This document shows positions 13,528 to 20,541 of a stretch of DNA of 20,541 bases, one piece after another (position 1 is the stretch's first letter; each line of letters opens with the position of its first letter). This DNA is from an uncultured Nitrospinaceae bacterium. GTDB lineage: Bacteria; Nitrospinota; Nitrospinia; Nitrospinales; VA-1. Under the pieces are notes generated by a model that was not told the origin of the DNA, did not search any database, and worked only from the letters and a program-made list of their open reading frames with translations. Location of the stretch: positions 1-20,541 of the forward strand of contig CAJWLY010000010.1 of assembly GCA_913043155.1 (NCBI GenBank), given 5' to 3'. The position numbers were made by a program, and so were the translations under genes.

Positions 13528-16185
13528 ATGGCAGAGATTGAAGAAGGAAAGAAATACGAAAAAATTGCGTTGGATTGCTTGAGCCAGAACGACCTGCAGA
13601 AGGCGGAATCCAATTTTCTCCAAGCCCTGAAACACATGGAGCAATCCGGTGATGAGGCGGGGCAGGCCTATGTGCTGGGCAACCTTGGCAACCTCTGCTT
13701 CCAAAGCCGCCGACTGGACAAGGCCGAAGATTATTACAGCAGGGCCCTGACCTTCATGGAAAAAGTGAAGGACCCCGGGGGGATCGAGAGTTCACTCGGT
13801 AACCTGGGCAGCGTTTTTCTTTACAAGGGAAAGCTGGACGAAGCCGAGGGCAACTATAAAAAAGCGCTGAGACTCCTTGAGCAAGCCAACGATGTCGAAG
13901 GCCAGAGTCTCTACAACGAATACCTGGGGAATGTTTGTCTCAAACGTGACGATCTGGAAACAGCTGAAGATTTTTTAAACCGCTCCAAAACCCTGCTCGA
14001 TGCAGAAAAGCACCAGGACCGGATCAAACAGCTCGACGACAAGCTCGACTCCCTCAAGAAACACCCCAAATACCTTGAGAAGAAAGAGGAGGCGGTACTC
14101 AGGGAAATCGAGTCCCTCAAACAGGCAGGCAAGAAACGAGAGATTTTATCCAAATATCAGGATTTGGAGGAATTGTATTACCGTACCCGCCAGATGGAAA
14201 AAGCGGCCGGGGTGATCGAGAAATCCATCGCGCTGTTCGAGGAGTTGGGCGACAAACAATCTGCCGGTGTCTGCATGGGCAACCTGGCGGGTATCCTGCT
14301 CCAGTTGGGTTATTCCGGTCAGCCCGAACAATTCGATAAAGCCGAAGAGTACTGTAACCGTGCCTTGGAAATTATCGAGAAGGGGCAGGATCGGCGGCGT
14401 CAGTCCTACCTTCTGGGCAGTCTGGGAAATATCTATCTTCACAAAGGAGGCAAGGAATTCCAGCCCAAGACTTCCCGGGAAAGGGATCTCGACAAAGCTT
14501 TGGACCATTATGAGCAGTCCATGAAACTCATGTCCGAGTTGGGCGATGCCCTGGGCGAAGCCCGCGGCTATTCCAACCTCGGCAACGTGCGGCTCCTGCA
14601 GGAAAACTACGATGATGCCCGGGTTCAGTTCGAGCGTTCCCTGGAGATCATGGAGCAGTTGGAGAACCGTCCCGGTATTGCTCAGCAATGCGAATCGCTG
14701 GGCGATATTCATTTGAAACGGGAAGACCTTGAACAGGCGGAAAGCTACTTCAGCCGGGCCAGCGCGTTGTATGAGGCCATGCAGGACTCCAAGGGCGCGC
14801 AGCAGCTGCAGGACAAGCTGGTCTATATCATGTCTCGTCCGGAGTACATCAAGCGTCGCCGGGCAGAGCTGCTGGAGGCACTTAAAAAATCCGAAGACGA
14901 AAAAGACGACAAGACCCGGCTGTCCGTGTTGGATGAATTGGGTCATCTCCACTTTCTTGCGGGAGAGTTGGATGCGTCCGTCGAAACACTGCGGAAGGTT
15001 ATTGAGTTGAAAGAGAAGTTGAAAGACGAGGCCGGGCTCAGTTTTTCGCTTGGCAGTCTGGGGGGGATGCTTAAGGAAATGAATAACCTTGAAGGCGCCG
15101 ACGAAAGCTACAACCGGGCAATCGAGGTCAAGGAAAAAACCAAAGACACTTCAGGGCTAGGGGAGCTGTACGATGGTCAGGCCACCGTATTGATGATGCG
15201 CGGTAAGCTCGATGAAGCTGAAAAGCTCATCAATAAATCCATGCGCTTCCACAAGAAACAAGGAAATGACCGCGGGCTGATGAACGACTACCGGAATCTG
15301 GGGAACGTGAGCCTGCAAAAAACTGACTGGACCGTTGCCGACAAACATTACCGGAAGGCCCTGGAGATGAATACCAAGGCCGACGACAAGTTTGAAATGT
15401 CCGAGGACCACCGGAACCGAAGCAACCTGTACCTGCAAAAAGAAGACTGGTCTGAATCCGAACAGCAATCCCTAAAAGCGCTTAAGATTGCGGAAGAGAT
15501 CAACGATGTCAGGAGTGTCTGCCATGATTACCGTGTGCTGGGAAGGATTTATGGCGAGCAGAAATCGAGAAACAAACAGGAAGAGTATTACAAAAAAGCC
15601 CTGGAGAAGAGCCAGGAGCTCAAGGACGCAAGGGAAGAGCGCATTGATCACAGGAACCTGGGTGAATTGTGCCTGAGCCGTGGGTACAAGGACCGGGCCG
15701 AAAATCACTTCCAGGCCGCGCTTGATATCTCCTTGGGTGCAGGCAATAAAAAAGAAATTGCCGCCGATTACCGCAACATGGGGAACCTCAGTTTCAACAA
15801 TGGCAAGCGGGACGAGGCGGAAAAATATTACCTGGATGCCCTCGCGGGGGCCCTTGAAGTGGGCGATAAGATGGGGGCCGCACAGGACCACACTTATCTA
15901 GGCAACTTAAAGTTTAGAAGCGAAAAATTTGATGAGGCCGAGGTTGACTTTGATAAAGCCGGCGCGTTGTTTGAAGAAGTTCAAAACACCACGAGCCGGG
16001 TCCAGCTTTTTCTGACGGTGGCGCGCATGGAACTGGTTGTCAGCCGGATGGATCCAGGCGAAAAATATCTAGACCTCGCGAAAAAAGTTTCTAAAGAACT
16101 CGGGGACCCGGAACTCATCACGCAGGCGATTGAAGAAATTGAAAAAATGAAGGAAGCCCTGGGCCCCAGCCCTGATCTGGTGTAA
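13528..16185 (+). CDS. Large TPR-repeat protein (about 19 repeats)
   Basis: An 885-residue protein made almost entirely of tetratricopeptide repeats, a scaffold for protein-protein contacts. Typical units read LGNLG...L..A...Y..AL, about 40 residues each; I count about 19. They form three blocks (about residues 1-165, 209-420 and 471-860). The two linkers between blocks (from about 168 and 425) resemble each other, which points to an internal duplication. There is no signal peptide or membrane helix, so it is probably cytoplasmic. The frame extends up to GTG 13477, but ATG 13528 has GAGAGG 10 bases upstream and lies beyond a leader hairpin, so it is preferred. The gene ends with tandem TAA stops. 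A perfect consensus promoter suggests strong expression. The partner is unknown. Long Gly-Asn-Leu TPR units resemble the LGN/GPSM2-type TPR_12 repeats. Confidence 0.93.
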   Translation: MAEIEEGKKYEKIALDCLSQNDLQKAESNFLQALKHMEQSGDEAGQAYVLGNLGNLCFQSRRLDKAEDYYSRALTFMEKVKDPGGIESSLGNLGSVFLYKGKLDEAEGNYKKALRLLEQANDVEGQSLYNEYLGNVCLKRDDLETAEDFLNRSKTLLDAEKHQDRIKQLDDKLDSLKKHPKYLEKKEEAVLREIESLKQAGKKREILSKYQDLEELYYRTRQMEKAAGVIEKSIALFEELGDKQSAGVCMGNLAGILLQLGYSGQPEQFDKAEEYCNRALEIIEKGQDRRRQSYLLGSLGNIYLHKGGKEFQPKTSRERDLDKALDHYEQSMKLMSELGDALGEARGYSNLGNVRLLQENYDDARVQFERSLEIMEQLENRPGIAQQCESLGDIHLKREDLEQAESYFSRASALYEAMQDSKGAQQLQDKLVYIMSRPEYIKRRRAELLEALKKSEDEKDDKTRLSVLDELGHLHFLAGELDASVETLRKVIELKEKLKDEAGLSFSLGSLGGMLKEMNNLEGADESYNRAIEVKEKTKDTSGLGELYDGQATVLMMRGKLDEAEKLINKSMRFHKKQGNDRGLMNDYRNLGNVSLQKTDWTVADKHYRKALEMNTKADDKFEMSEDHRNRSNLYLQKEDWSESEQQSLKALKIAEEINDVRSVCHDYRVLGRIYGEQKSRNKQEEYYKKALEKSQELKDAREERIDHRNLGELCLSRGYKDRAENHFQAALDISLGAGNKKEIAADYRNMGNLSFNNGKRDEAEKYYLDALAGALEVGDKMGAAQDHTYLGNLKFRSEKFDEAEVDFDKAGALFEEVQNTTSRVQLFLTVARMELVVSRMDPGEKYLDLAKKVSKELGDPELITQAIEEIEKMKEALGPSPDLV

Positions 16186-16384
16186 TAAATTTTTCTTGCT
16201 CGGGGGGGGGTAATTTGGCAAAAAAACATCCCGCTAGACGAGTCTATTCCAGACGGAAAAATCCTATAACGACCGGAAAATTATTTCTATTCACCTAAAA
16301 AGTTGTTTAAATACAATGTTTTATAAAGTTTATTACTATTAGATAGAAAGAAAATGAAAATTTAATTTCTCCTTGTGGCGGGTG

Positions 16385-16408
16385 TGGAGGCTTTTTCCCC
16401 ATTTTTTT
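16385..16408 (+). terminator. Weak intrinsic terminator
   Basis: TGGAGG and CCCCA can pair as a five-pair stem with one bulged A, followed at once by seven T. It lies 200 bases downstream of the TPR gene stop and just before the next promoter, so it may insulate the two units. The stem is short. Confidence 0.3.
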
Positions 16409-16435
16409 CACAGAAAAATAAGGGTTTATATTTTC

Positions 16436-16464
16436 TTGACATTGGCGTTGAAATTACATATAAA
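16436..16464 (+). promoter_or_regulatory. Near-consensus sigma70 promoter upstream of the HEFMH protein gene
   Basis: TTGACA (16436-16441) and TATAAA (16459-16464) are separated by 17 bases within an AT-rich stretch. The start would be near 16471, giving a leader of about 120 bases before the ATG at 16592. nxrA could be reached from this promoter by read-through. Confidence 0.75.
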
Positions 16465-16556
16465 CGCTTACATCTAAGTATAAAAGGGCCAAATTAGTAG
16501 TGCGCTTTTCTATGCCTGACTTGTAAAACTGTTTGGAAGTTCAGCTGAAAGTTAGG

Positions 16557-16570
16557 TAGGAGAAATCCTA
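16557..16570 (+). promoter_or_regulatory. GAAA-tetraloop hairpin in the leader
   Basis: TAGGA and TCCTA form a perfect stem around a GAAA loop, a stable GNRA tetraloop. The 5' arm contains the only strong Shine-Dalgarno-like sequence (GGTAGGAG) before the gene, but it lies about 30 bases from the ATG at 16592. An in-frame TGA at 16583 rules out an earlier start. The stem may mask or position ribosome entry. Confidence 0.4.
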
Positions 16571-16591
16571 TCGTAGGGTTATTGAGCACCT

Positions 16592-17791
16592 ATGAGAGCA
16601 AACTATAGTCCGCAGATAATGGAAGAGGCGGTGTTTCGTCACCTCAACCACTTGGAGAGATGTGGTAGTCGTGCGGAGTACGACGAGTACCATTCTCTGT
16701 CCGACCCCATTTACGAACTTCCCGAAGATGATCGGGAGGTGGCGTTCGAGAAAGTGAACAAGGTATTTTTCGTCGAGCGGTTGAAACTCGGTGAACACGT
16801 TCTTCGGGCGCTCGAAGCGGTCGGGCTGATCCCCAAGAGAAGGCGTGCCGCGCGAAGAGCCCAGCTGGTCGCCGTTGGCGCCGGCCCTGACGAAGAGACG
16901 TCGATGTCAGCGACGGAATCAGAGTCTGACGAGTCCACCCCGGAATCCCACCCCGAAGACGAAGCAGTCACCCCCCCCGAAACCCGCCAGAACGAAGACC
17001 CCGAATCACAAGAAAACGACGACAACGATGAGTCTGATGACGGAGTCGTTGCGTATGATTTGGCGCGCGATTTTGAAGAGCGCATTCACGAGGTTACGGT
17101 GAAGCGTGCGATCAACAAGGTCGACGAAGGATCGAATGTGCTGAACCGGATCTCCGGCCGTCCCGTGATTGAAATGCGGGTGCTTGCCAGCCGGTTTTCC
17201 AATCCGGAGGAGGCGCAGGAGCTCGATGCGTTTCTTATCCACGAGTTCATGCATGCCAAGGACATGGTCGATCCGGAGTTCGATTACGAGGATGCTTTTA
17301 TTCCCGGTAACCCGTCCGTGAAGAACCTCATCACGGCCCGGTTCCGGTTGTTGTGGAACATATACGTCGATTCCCGTTTGGAGCGGGCTGGAATCATCTC
17401 AGTCCTGCCCAGGGAAGCCCGTTACCGCGAGTTTGACAATTTCTACCGCAAGATTCCCGAGCAGCAGAGACGGGGAATTTTCGAGGGGCTCTGGCAGACG
17501 GAAAAGTTCACTCACGAAGAGTTGCTTTCCATGGCCACGGATCTCGAGTCCCTGATGAGCAAGTATGTCGACGACGCTGAGATCAGCGAGGAAGAGCGGG
17601 ACTACATCCATCTCCAGGGATCGGCCTGTCCGCTGTGCAAGTTTCCCACGTACAACTGGGTGGACGATCCGGAAAGTATTTGCGATGAGATGGTGATCGA
17701 GGCGATCCAGATTGATTTCCCTGACTGGGAAAACAAGGATGGCGCCTGCGACCGTTGCGTTGAGGTTTATGAGTTACGAGCCGGCGTTTAG
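16592..17791 (+). CDS. Putative zinc metallopeptidase-like protein (HEFMH) upstream of nxrA
   Basis: A 399-residue protein of no family I recognise. It has an alpha-helical N-terminal domain (1-95) and a disordered acidic linker rich in Glu, Asp, Ser and Pro (about 99-150). The HEFMH motif at residues 217-221 is a classic HExxH zinc site. It is followed about 35 residues later by WNIYVDSRLER (255-265), which recalls the N..xD.R.E helix after the HExxH in NorD/CobT-like metallopeptidase-type domains; E264 or D260 could supply a third ligand. The C-terminus holds C346-P-L-C349 and C386-D-R-C389, a zinc-ribbon-like pair, plus C364. There is no signal peptide, so it is probably cytoplasmic. It is the gene immediately before nxrA on the same strand, 208 bases apart. 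A maturation or quality-control role for NXR is inference. Confidence 0.85.
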   Translation: MRANYSPQIMEEAVFRHLNHLERCGSRAEYDEYHSLSDPIYELPEDDREVAFEKVNKVFFVERLKLGEHVLRALEAVGLIPKRRRAARRAQLVAVGAGPDEETSMSATESESDESTPESHPEDEAVTPPETRQNEDPESQENDDNDESDDGVVAYDLARDFEERIHEVTVKRAINKVDEGSNVLNRISGRPVIEMRVLASRFSNPEEAQELDAFLIHEFMHAKDMVDPEFDYEDAFIPGNPSVKNLITARFRLLWNIYVDSRLERAGIISVLPREARYREFDNFYRKIPEQQRRGIFEGLWQTEKFTHEELLSMATDLESLMSKYVDDAEISEEERDYIHLQGSACPLCKFPTYNWVDDPESICDEMVIEAIQIDFPDWENKDGACDRCVEVYELRAGV

Positions 17792-17908
17792 TGGAGCCGG
17801 TGATTTTAATATCTGCAAGTTTAAGGATGTTTGTGAGGTAGTTGTTTGTGATGAGTTGGTTTAATTTCAAGCAGGTTTCTAACGAGAAAGGGGGGCCATT
17901 TTTACGGG

Positions 17909-17928
17909 GGCGCACCCGGGAGTGCGCC
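17909..17928 (+). promoter_or_regulatory. GC-rich hairpin in the region before nxrA
   Basis: GGCGCAC and GTGCGCC form a perfect 7-bp stem around a 6-base loop (CCGGGA). No T-run follows immediately; a T-rich stretch appears only about 35 bases later. It could terminate or attenuate transcription from the upstream gene, or be a stabilising 5' end of processed nxrA mRNA. No clear sigma70 promoter was seen between it and the upstream stop. Confidence 0.45.
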
Positions 17929-17983
17929 GAATCAATGCAGGAGCTCAGTAGTTATTATTCATTTAGTCTTTTTTCATTCCCAA

Positions 17984-17990
17984 AGGGAGG
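17984..17990 (+). promoter_or_regulatory. Strong ribosome binding site of nxrA
   Basis: AGGGAGG lies nine bases before the ATG at 18000. It is the strongest such site seen in the window, fits a highly expressed gene, and fixes the nxrA start. Confidence 0.75.
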
Positions 17991-17999
17991 GCAAGTTTT

Positions 18000-20541
18000 A
18001 TGAGACTAAACCGAAGGAAATTCTTGCAGGTGAGTGCTGGCGTAGCTACGGCTATGGCGCTGACCAGTAAGAAAGTAGGAGCTCAATTAAAGCCCGTAGT
18101 CAAGGTAGGGAATCCGCTGGAATCCTACCCGGACAGACGGTGGGAGGAAGTTTACCGCGATCAGTACAAGTATGAGCGGTCTTTCACCTACTGCTGTTCA
18201 CCCAACGATACCCATCAGTGTCGTGTTCGTGGATTCGTCCGGAACGGGATCCTGATGCGGATCGAGCAGAACTATGATCACCACAAAGTCCGTGACCTCT
18301 ACGGCAACCAGGCTGACGCCGCGTGGAACCCGCGCATGTGTCTGCGTGGTATGACGTATCCGAGGCGTGCTTACGGTCCTTACCGGAACAAGTATCCGAT
18401 GATCCGCGTAGGCTGGAAAGCGTGGGCGGACGATGGTTTTCCGTATTTGAACAAGGAAAACCGCGAAAAGTATAAGATGACAAGCCGGGGCACCGACGAA
18501 TTCATTCGTCTGTCCTGGGATCAGACATTCACTTACCTGGCCAAGGGTCATATCGCTGTAGCGAAAGCGTACAGCGGTGCTCGTGGCGCGCAGCGCTTGA
18601 AAAACGAAGGCTACCAGCCTGAGATAATCGAGGCGATGGGTGGTTCCGGTCCGCGTACTTTCAAGTATCGCGGCGGCATGGGCCTGCTCGGCGTTTTGGG
18701 TAAGTATGGGGTCTACCGATTAGGTAACCAGATGGCCTTGCTTGACTCGATCATTCGTGGTCGGGGACCGGGTAAGGTGTTGGGCGGTCGTGCATGGTCC
18801 AACTACACCTGGCATGGCGACCAGGCTCCGGGACATTCCTGGACGCATGGGATGCAGACCTCTGACATCGACTTCGCTGACCACCGTTATGCGAAGATGA
18901 CGATTCAGTGGGGTAAGAACCTGATCGAGAACAAGATGCCGGAAGCGCACTGGTACACCGAGATCATGGAACGCGGTGGTACGCTGGTGTCTATCGCTCC
19001 CGAGTACAACCCGCCGGCAACGAAGGCGGACTACTGGGTACCGGTTCGCGCTGGTCTGTCTGACATCGCATTGTTCCTGGGTTGTGCCAAGATCATCATG
19101 GACGAAGGTCTTGTCGATATTGACTACGTTAAACAGTACACCGACATGCCTTTGTTGACTCGTCTTGACAACCTCGTCCGCTTGCATCCGGATGACATCA
19201 TCCCCGGCTATAAAGCTCAGCAGTTGCCGAAGGATGGGTTCACCACGAAGTGGATTAAGAACTACAACCGTAACCAGATGCCGGACTACATGGTTTGGGA
19301 TACGAACACGAATAAACCCGTGGCGATCAACCGTGAAGATATCGGCGCTAAGATGCTGAAGAAGAATATCGATCCTTCACTGGATGGTGTGTATGACGTC
19401 AAGTTGGTCAGTGGCAAAACCGTTCAAGTCATGCCGACGTACGAAATGCACAAGGTCCATTACAAGGATTACGATATCGACACCACAAACCAGATCTGTC
19501 ACGCACCGAAGGACTTGATCGTCCGTCTGGCGCGCGATATGGGTACCATCAAGCCGGTTGAGATCCACTACGGTGAAGGCATCAACCATTACTTCCACGG
19601 AACCATGCATAACCGCGCGTCCTTCGTACCCCTGATGCTCACGGGTAACGTCGGACCGAAGGGTTCCGGTTCCATGACCTGGGCCGGTAACTACAAAGCG
19701 GGTAACTACCAGGGATCACACTGGTCGGGACCGGGCTTTGCGGCGATGGTTGCGGAAAACCCCTTCATCACCGAGATGGATCCAGCCAAGAACATCGACT
19801 GGAACAAAGTCAAGGGTTACCTGAAGGGTGAGGAAGTTTCCTACTGGGCGCATCGTGACAAAGCGTTGATCGTCAATACGCCGCGTTACGGCCGGAAGGT
19901 ATTCACCGGACGTACCCACATGCCGACTCCGACGAAGATGGCATGGTATGTAAACGTTAACGTCATCAACAACGCGAAATGGTTCTACGAGTTGGTGTTC
20001 AATACGAACAACAACGTAGACATGATCACCGCTCAGGACATCGAGTTCACGGGTTCCTGTGAGTACAGTGACATCGTACTCGCTCCGAACTCCTGGGCCG
20101 AGTTTGAGTCCTATGAGATCACTTGCGCGTGTTCCAACCCGTTCCACCAGATCTGGGGCGGCACCGGCATCAAGCCGATCTTCGACACCATCGATGACAA
20201 CCTGATCCACAGGGAGTTCTCGAAACGGCTGGCGGAGATTACCGGTGACAAGCGTTTTGCCGATCATATGAAGGTTTATGAAGGCGAAGCTCCGAACCGG
20301 ACAAAGGCAATGGTTCGCCGACTGCTCACCACCTCGACGACGGGAATGGGCTACAACATCGACGATATCATCAACGGCAAGTATGGTGAGCCGGGATGTT
20401 GTCTGTTGCTGTTCCGTACGTATCCTCGAACTCCGTTCTGGGAGATGTACACGGAGTCTAAGCCGTTCTACACGCCTAATGGCCGTACGCAGTTCTACAA
20501 CGACGAGCCGGAAGCGATCGAGTACGGTGAAAACTTCATCG
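18000..20541 (+). CDS. nxrA: Nitrite oxidoreductase alpha subunit, partial (C-terminus beyond window)
   Basis: NxrA is the molybdopterin-containing catalytic subunit that oxidises nitrite to nitrate, a type II member of the DMSO reductase family. The frame starts at ATG 18000 and is open to the window end: 847 codons, roughly three quarters of a protein of about 1,150 residues. The N-terminus has a Tat signal (NRRKFLQ at 4-10, a short hydrophobic core, VGA-Q near 26-29), so the enzyme acts in the periplasm. The FS0 cluster motif is C66-x3-D70-x3-C74 with C114 (the CCSPNDTHQC region and MCLRG). D274 in the NYTWHGDQAPGH segment corresponds to the molybdenum-ligating aspartate of NarG-type enzymes. 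The sequence is of the Nitrospina/Nitrospira/anammox periplasmic type rather than the Nitrobacter cytoplasmic type. nxrB is expected downstream, outside the window. Confidence 0.97.
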   Translation, partial: MRLNRRKFLQVSAGVATAMALTSKKVGAQLKPVVKVGNPLESYPDRRWEEVYRDQYKYERSFTYCCSPNDTHQCRVRGFVRNGILMRIEQNYDHHKVRDLYGNQADAAWNPRMCLRGMTYPRRAYGPYRNKYPMIRVGWKAWADDGFPYLNKENREKYKMTSRGTDEFIRLSWDQTFTYLAKGHIAVAKAYSGARGAQRLKNEGYQPEIIEAMGGSGPRTFKYRGGMGLLGVLGKYGVYRLGNQMALLDSIIRGRGPGKVLGGRAWSNYTWHGDQAPGHSWTHGMQTSDIDFADHRYAKMTIQWGKNLIENKMPEAHWYTEIMERGGTLVSIAPEYNPPATKADYWVPVRAGLSDIALFLGCAKIIMDEGLVDIDYVKQYTDMPLLTRLDNLVRLHPDDIIPGYKAQQLPKDGFTTKWIKNYNRNQMPDYMVWDTNTNKPVAINREDIGAKMLKKNIDPSLDGVYDVKLVSGKTVQVMPTYEMHKVHYKDYDIDTTNQICHAPKDLIVRLARDMGTIKPVEIHYGEGINHYFHGTMHNRASFVPLMLTGNVGPKGSGSMTWAGNYKAGNYQGSHWSGPGFAAMVAENPFITEMDPAKNIDWNKVKGYLKGEEVSYWAHRDKALIVNTPRYGRKVFTGRTHMPTPTKMAWYVNVNVINNAKWFYELVFNTNNNVDMITAQDIEFTGSCEYSDIVLAPNSWAEFESYEITCACSNPFHQIWGGTGIKPIFDTIDDNLIHREFSKRLAEITGDKRFADHMKVYEGEAPNRTKAMVRRLLTTSTTGMGYNIDDIINGKYGEPGCCLLLFRTYPRTPFWEMYTESKPFYTPNGRTQFYNDEPEAIEYGENFI

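Larger units (their letters stand above)
16186..16591 (+). other. AT-rich non-coding gap with promoter and leader
   Basis: This 406-base stretch has no gene on either strand. It starts with a run of nine G (16202-16210), then becomes strongly AT-rich from about 16255 to 16480. It contains a weak terminator-like stem, a near-consensus promoter and a GNRA-capped hairpin, listed separately. An unannotated small RNA in the AT-rich part cannot be excluded. Confidence 0.6.

Noticed and set aside
13192..13704. Minus-strand frame of 170 codons across the TPR gene start
   Set aside because: It overlaps the TPR promoter and N-terminus; its translation has no recognisable domain.
14146..14952. Minus-strand frame of 268 codons
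   Set aside because: It is a shadow of the TPR array; the plus strand has clear repeat periodicity and a promoter.
16311..16480. AT-rich region considered as a replication origin or iteron array
   Set aside because: No DnaA-box cluster or repeated iterons were seen; it reads as an ordinary AT-rich promoter region.

Overview
The window looks like chromosome from a nitrite-oxidising bacterium of the Nitrospina/Nitrospinota type. The decisive gene is at the right edge: an open frame from 18000 to the window end that reads as the Tat-exported, molybdenum-containing alpha subunit of periplasmic-type nitrite oxidoreductase (NxrA). Everything else fits a Gram-negative bacterium. No rRNA, tRNA, CRISPR array, insertion sequence or integrase was recognised.

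Left part (1-7046), all on the minus strand. An edge-truncated membrane protein (1-160) lies downstream of a DUF1566 (Lcl_C-type) protein, whose start codon overlaps the stop of a squalene/phytoene synthase-family gene (ATGA overlap). Upstream of these is ispH, the last step of the MEP isoprenoid pathway, so precursor supply and C30/C40 head-to-head condensation are encoded side by side. Then come aspS (class II aspartyl-tRNA synthetase, probably the non-discriminating type), a NapG/MauM-like protein with four [4Fe-4S] motifs behind a long acidic low-complexity region, and a small orphan protein. Sigma70-like promoters are visible for ispH and aspS.

Middle part (7338-13134). Two large cobalamin-binding-type radical SAM proteins with non-canonical cysteine spacing (CX4CX2C and CX7CX2C) flank an unrecognised 660-residue protein on the opposite strand. 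The second one closely matches the RiPP-maturation radical SAM C-methyltransferase type (CWWGEKHHCTFCGLN signature). It ends in what looks like a small recognition/winged-helix domain and appears to be expressed from a leaderless transcript. No precursor peptide was found in the window, so the substrate is open. This is the best candidate for an undescribed system here.

Right part (13135-20541), plus strand. A TPR-repeat protein of about 885 residues sits behind a perfect consensus sigma70 promoter (TTGACA-17-TATAAT) with a 14-bp palindrome upstream. An AT-rich 406-bp gap carries a second near-consensus promoter and a GNRA-capped leader hairpin. It is followed by a 399-residue protein with an HEFMH metallopeptidase motif and a C-terminal four-cysteine zinc-ribbon-like end. 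That gene lies directly upstream of nxrA, separated by 208 bp containing a perfect GC hairpin and a strong ribosome binding site. A role in NXR expression or maturation is a testable inference, not something the sequence proves.
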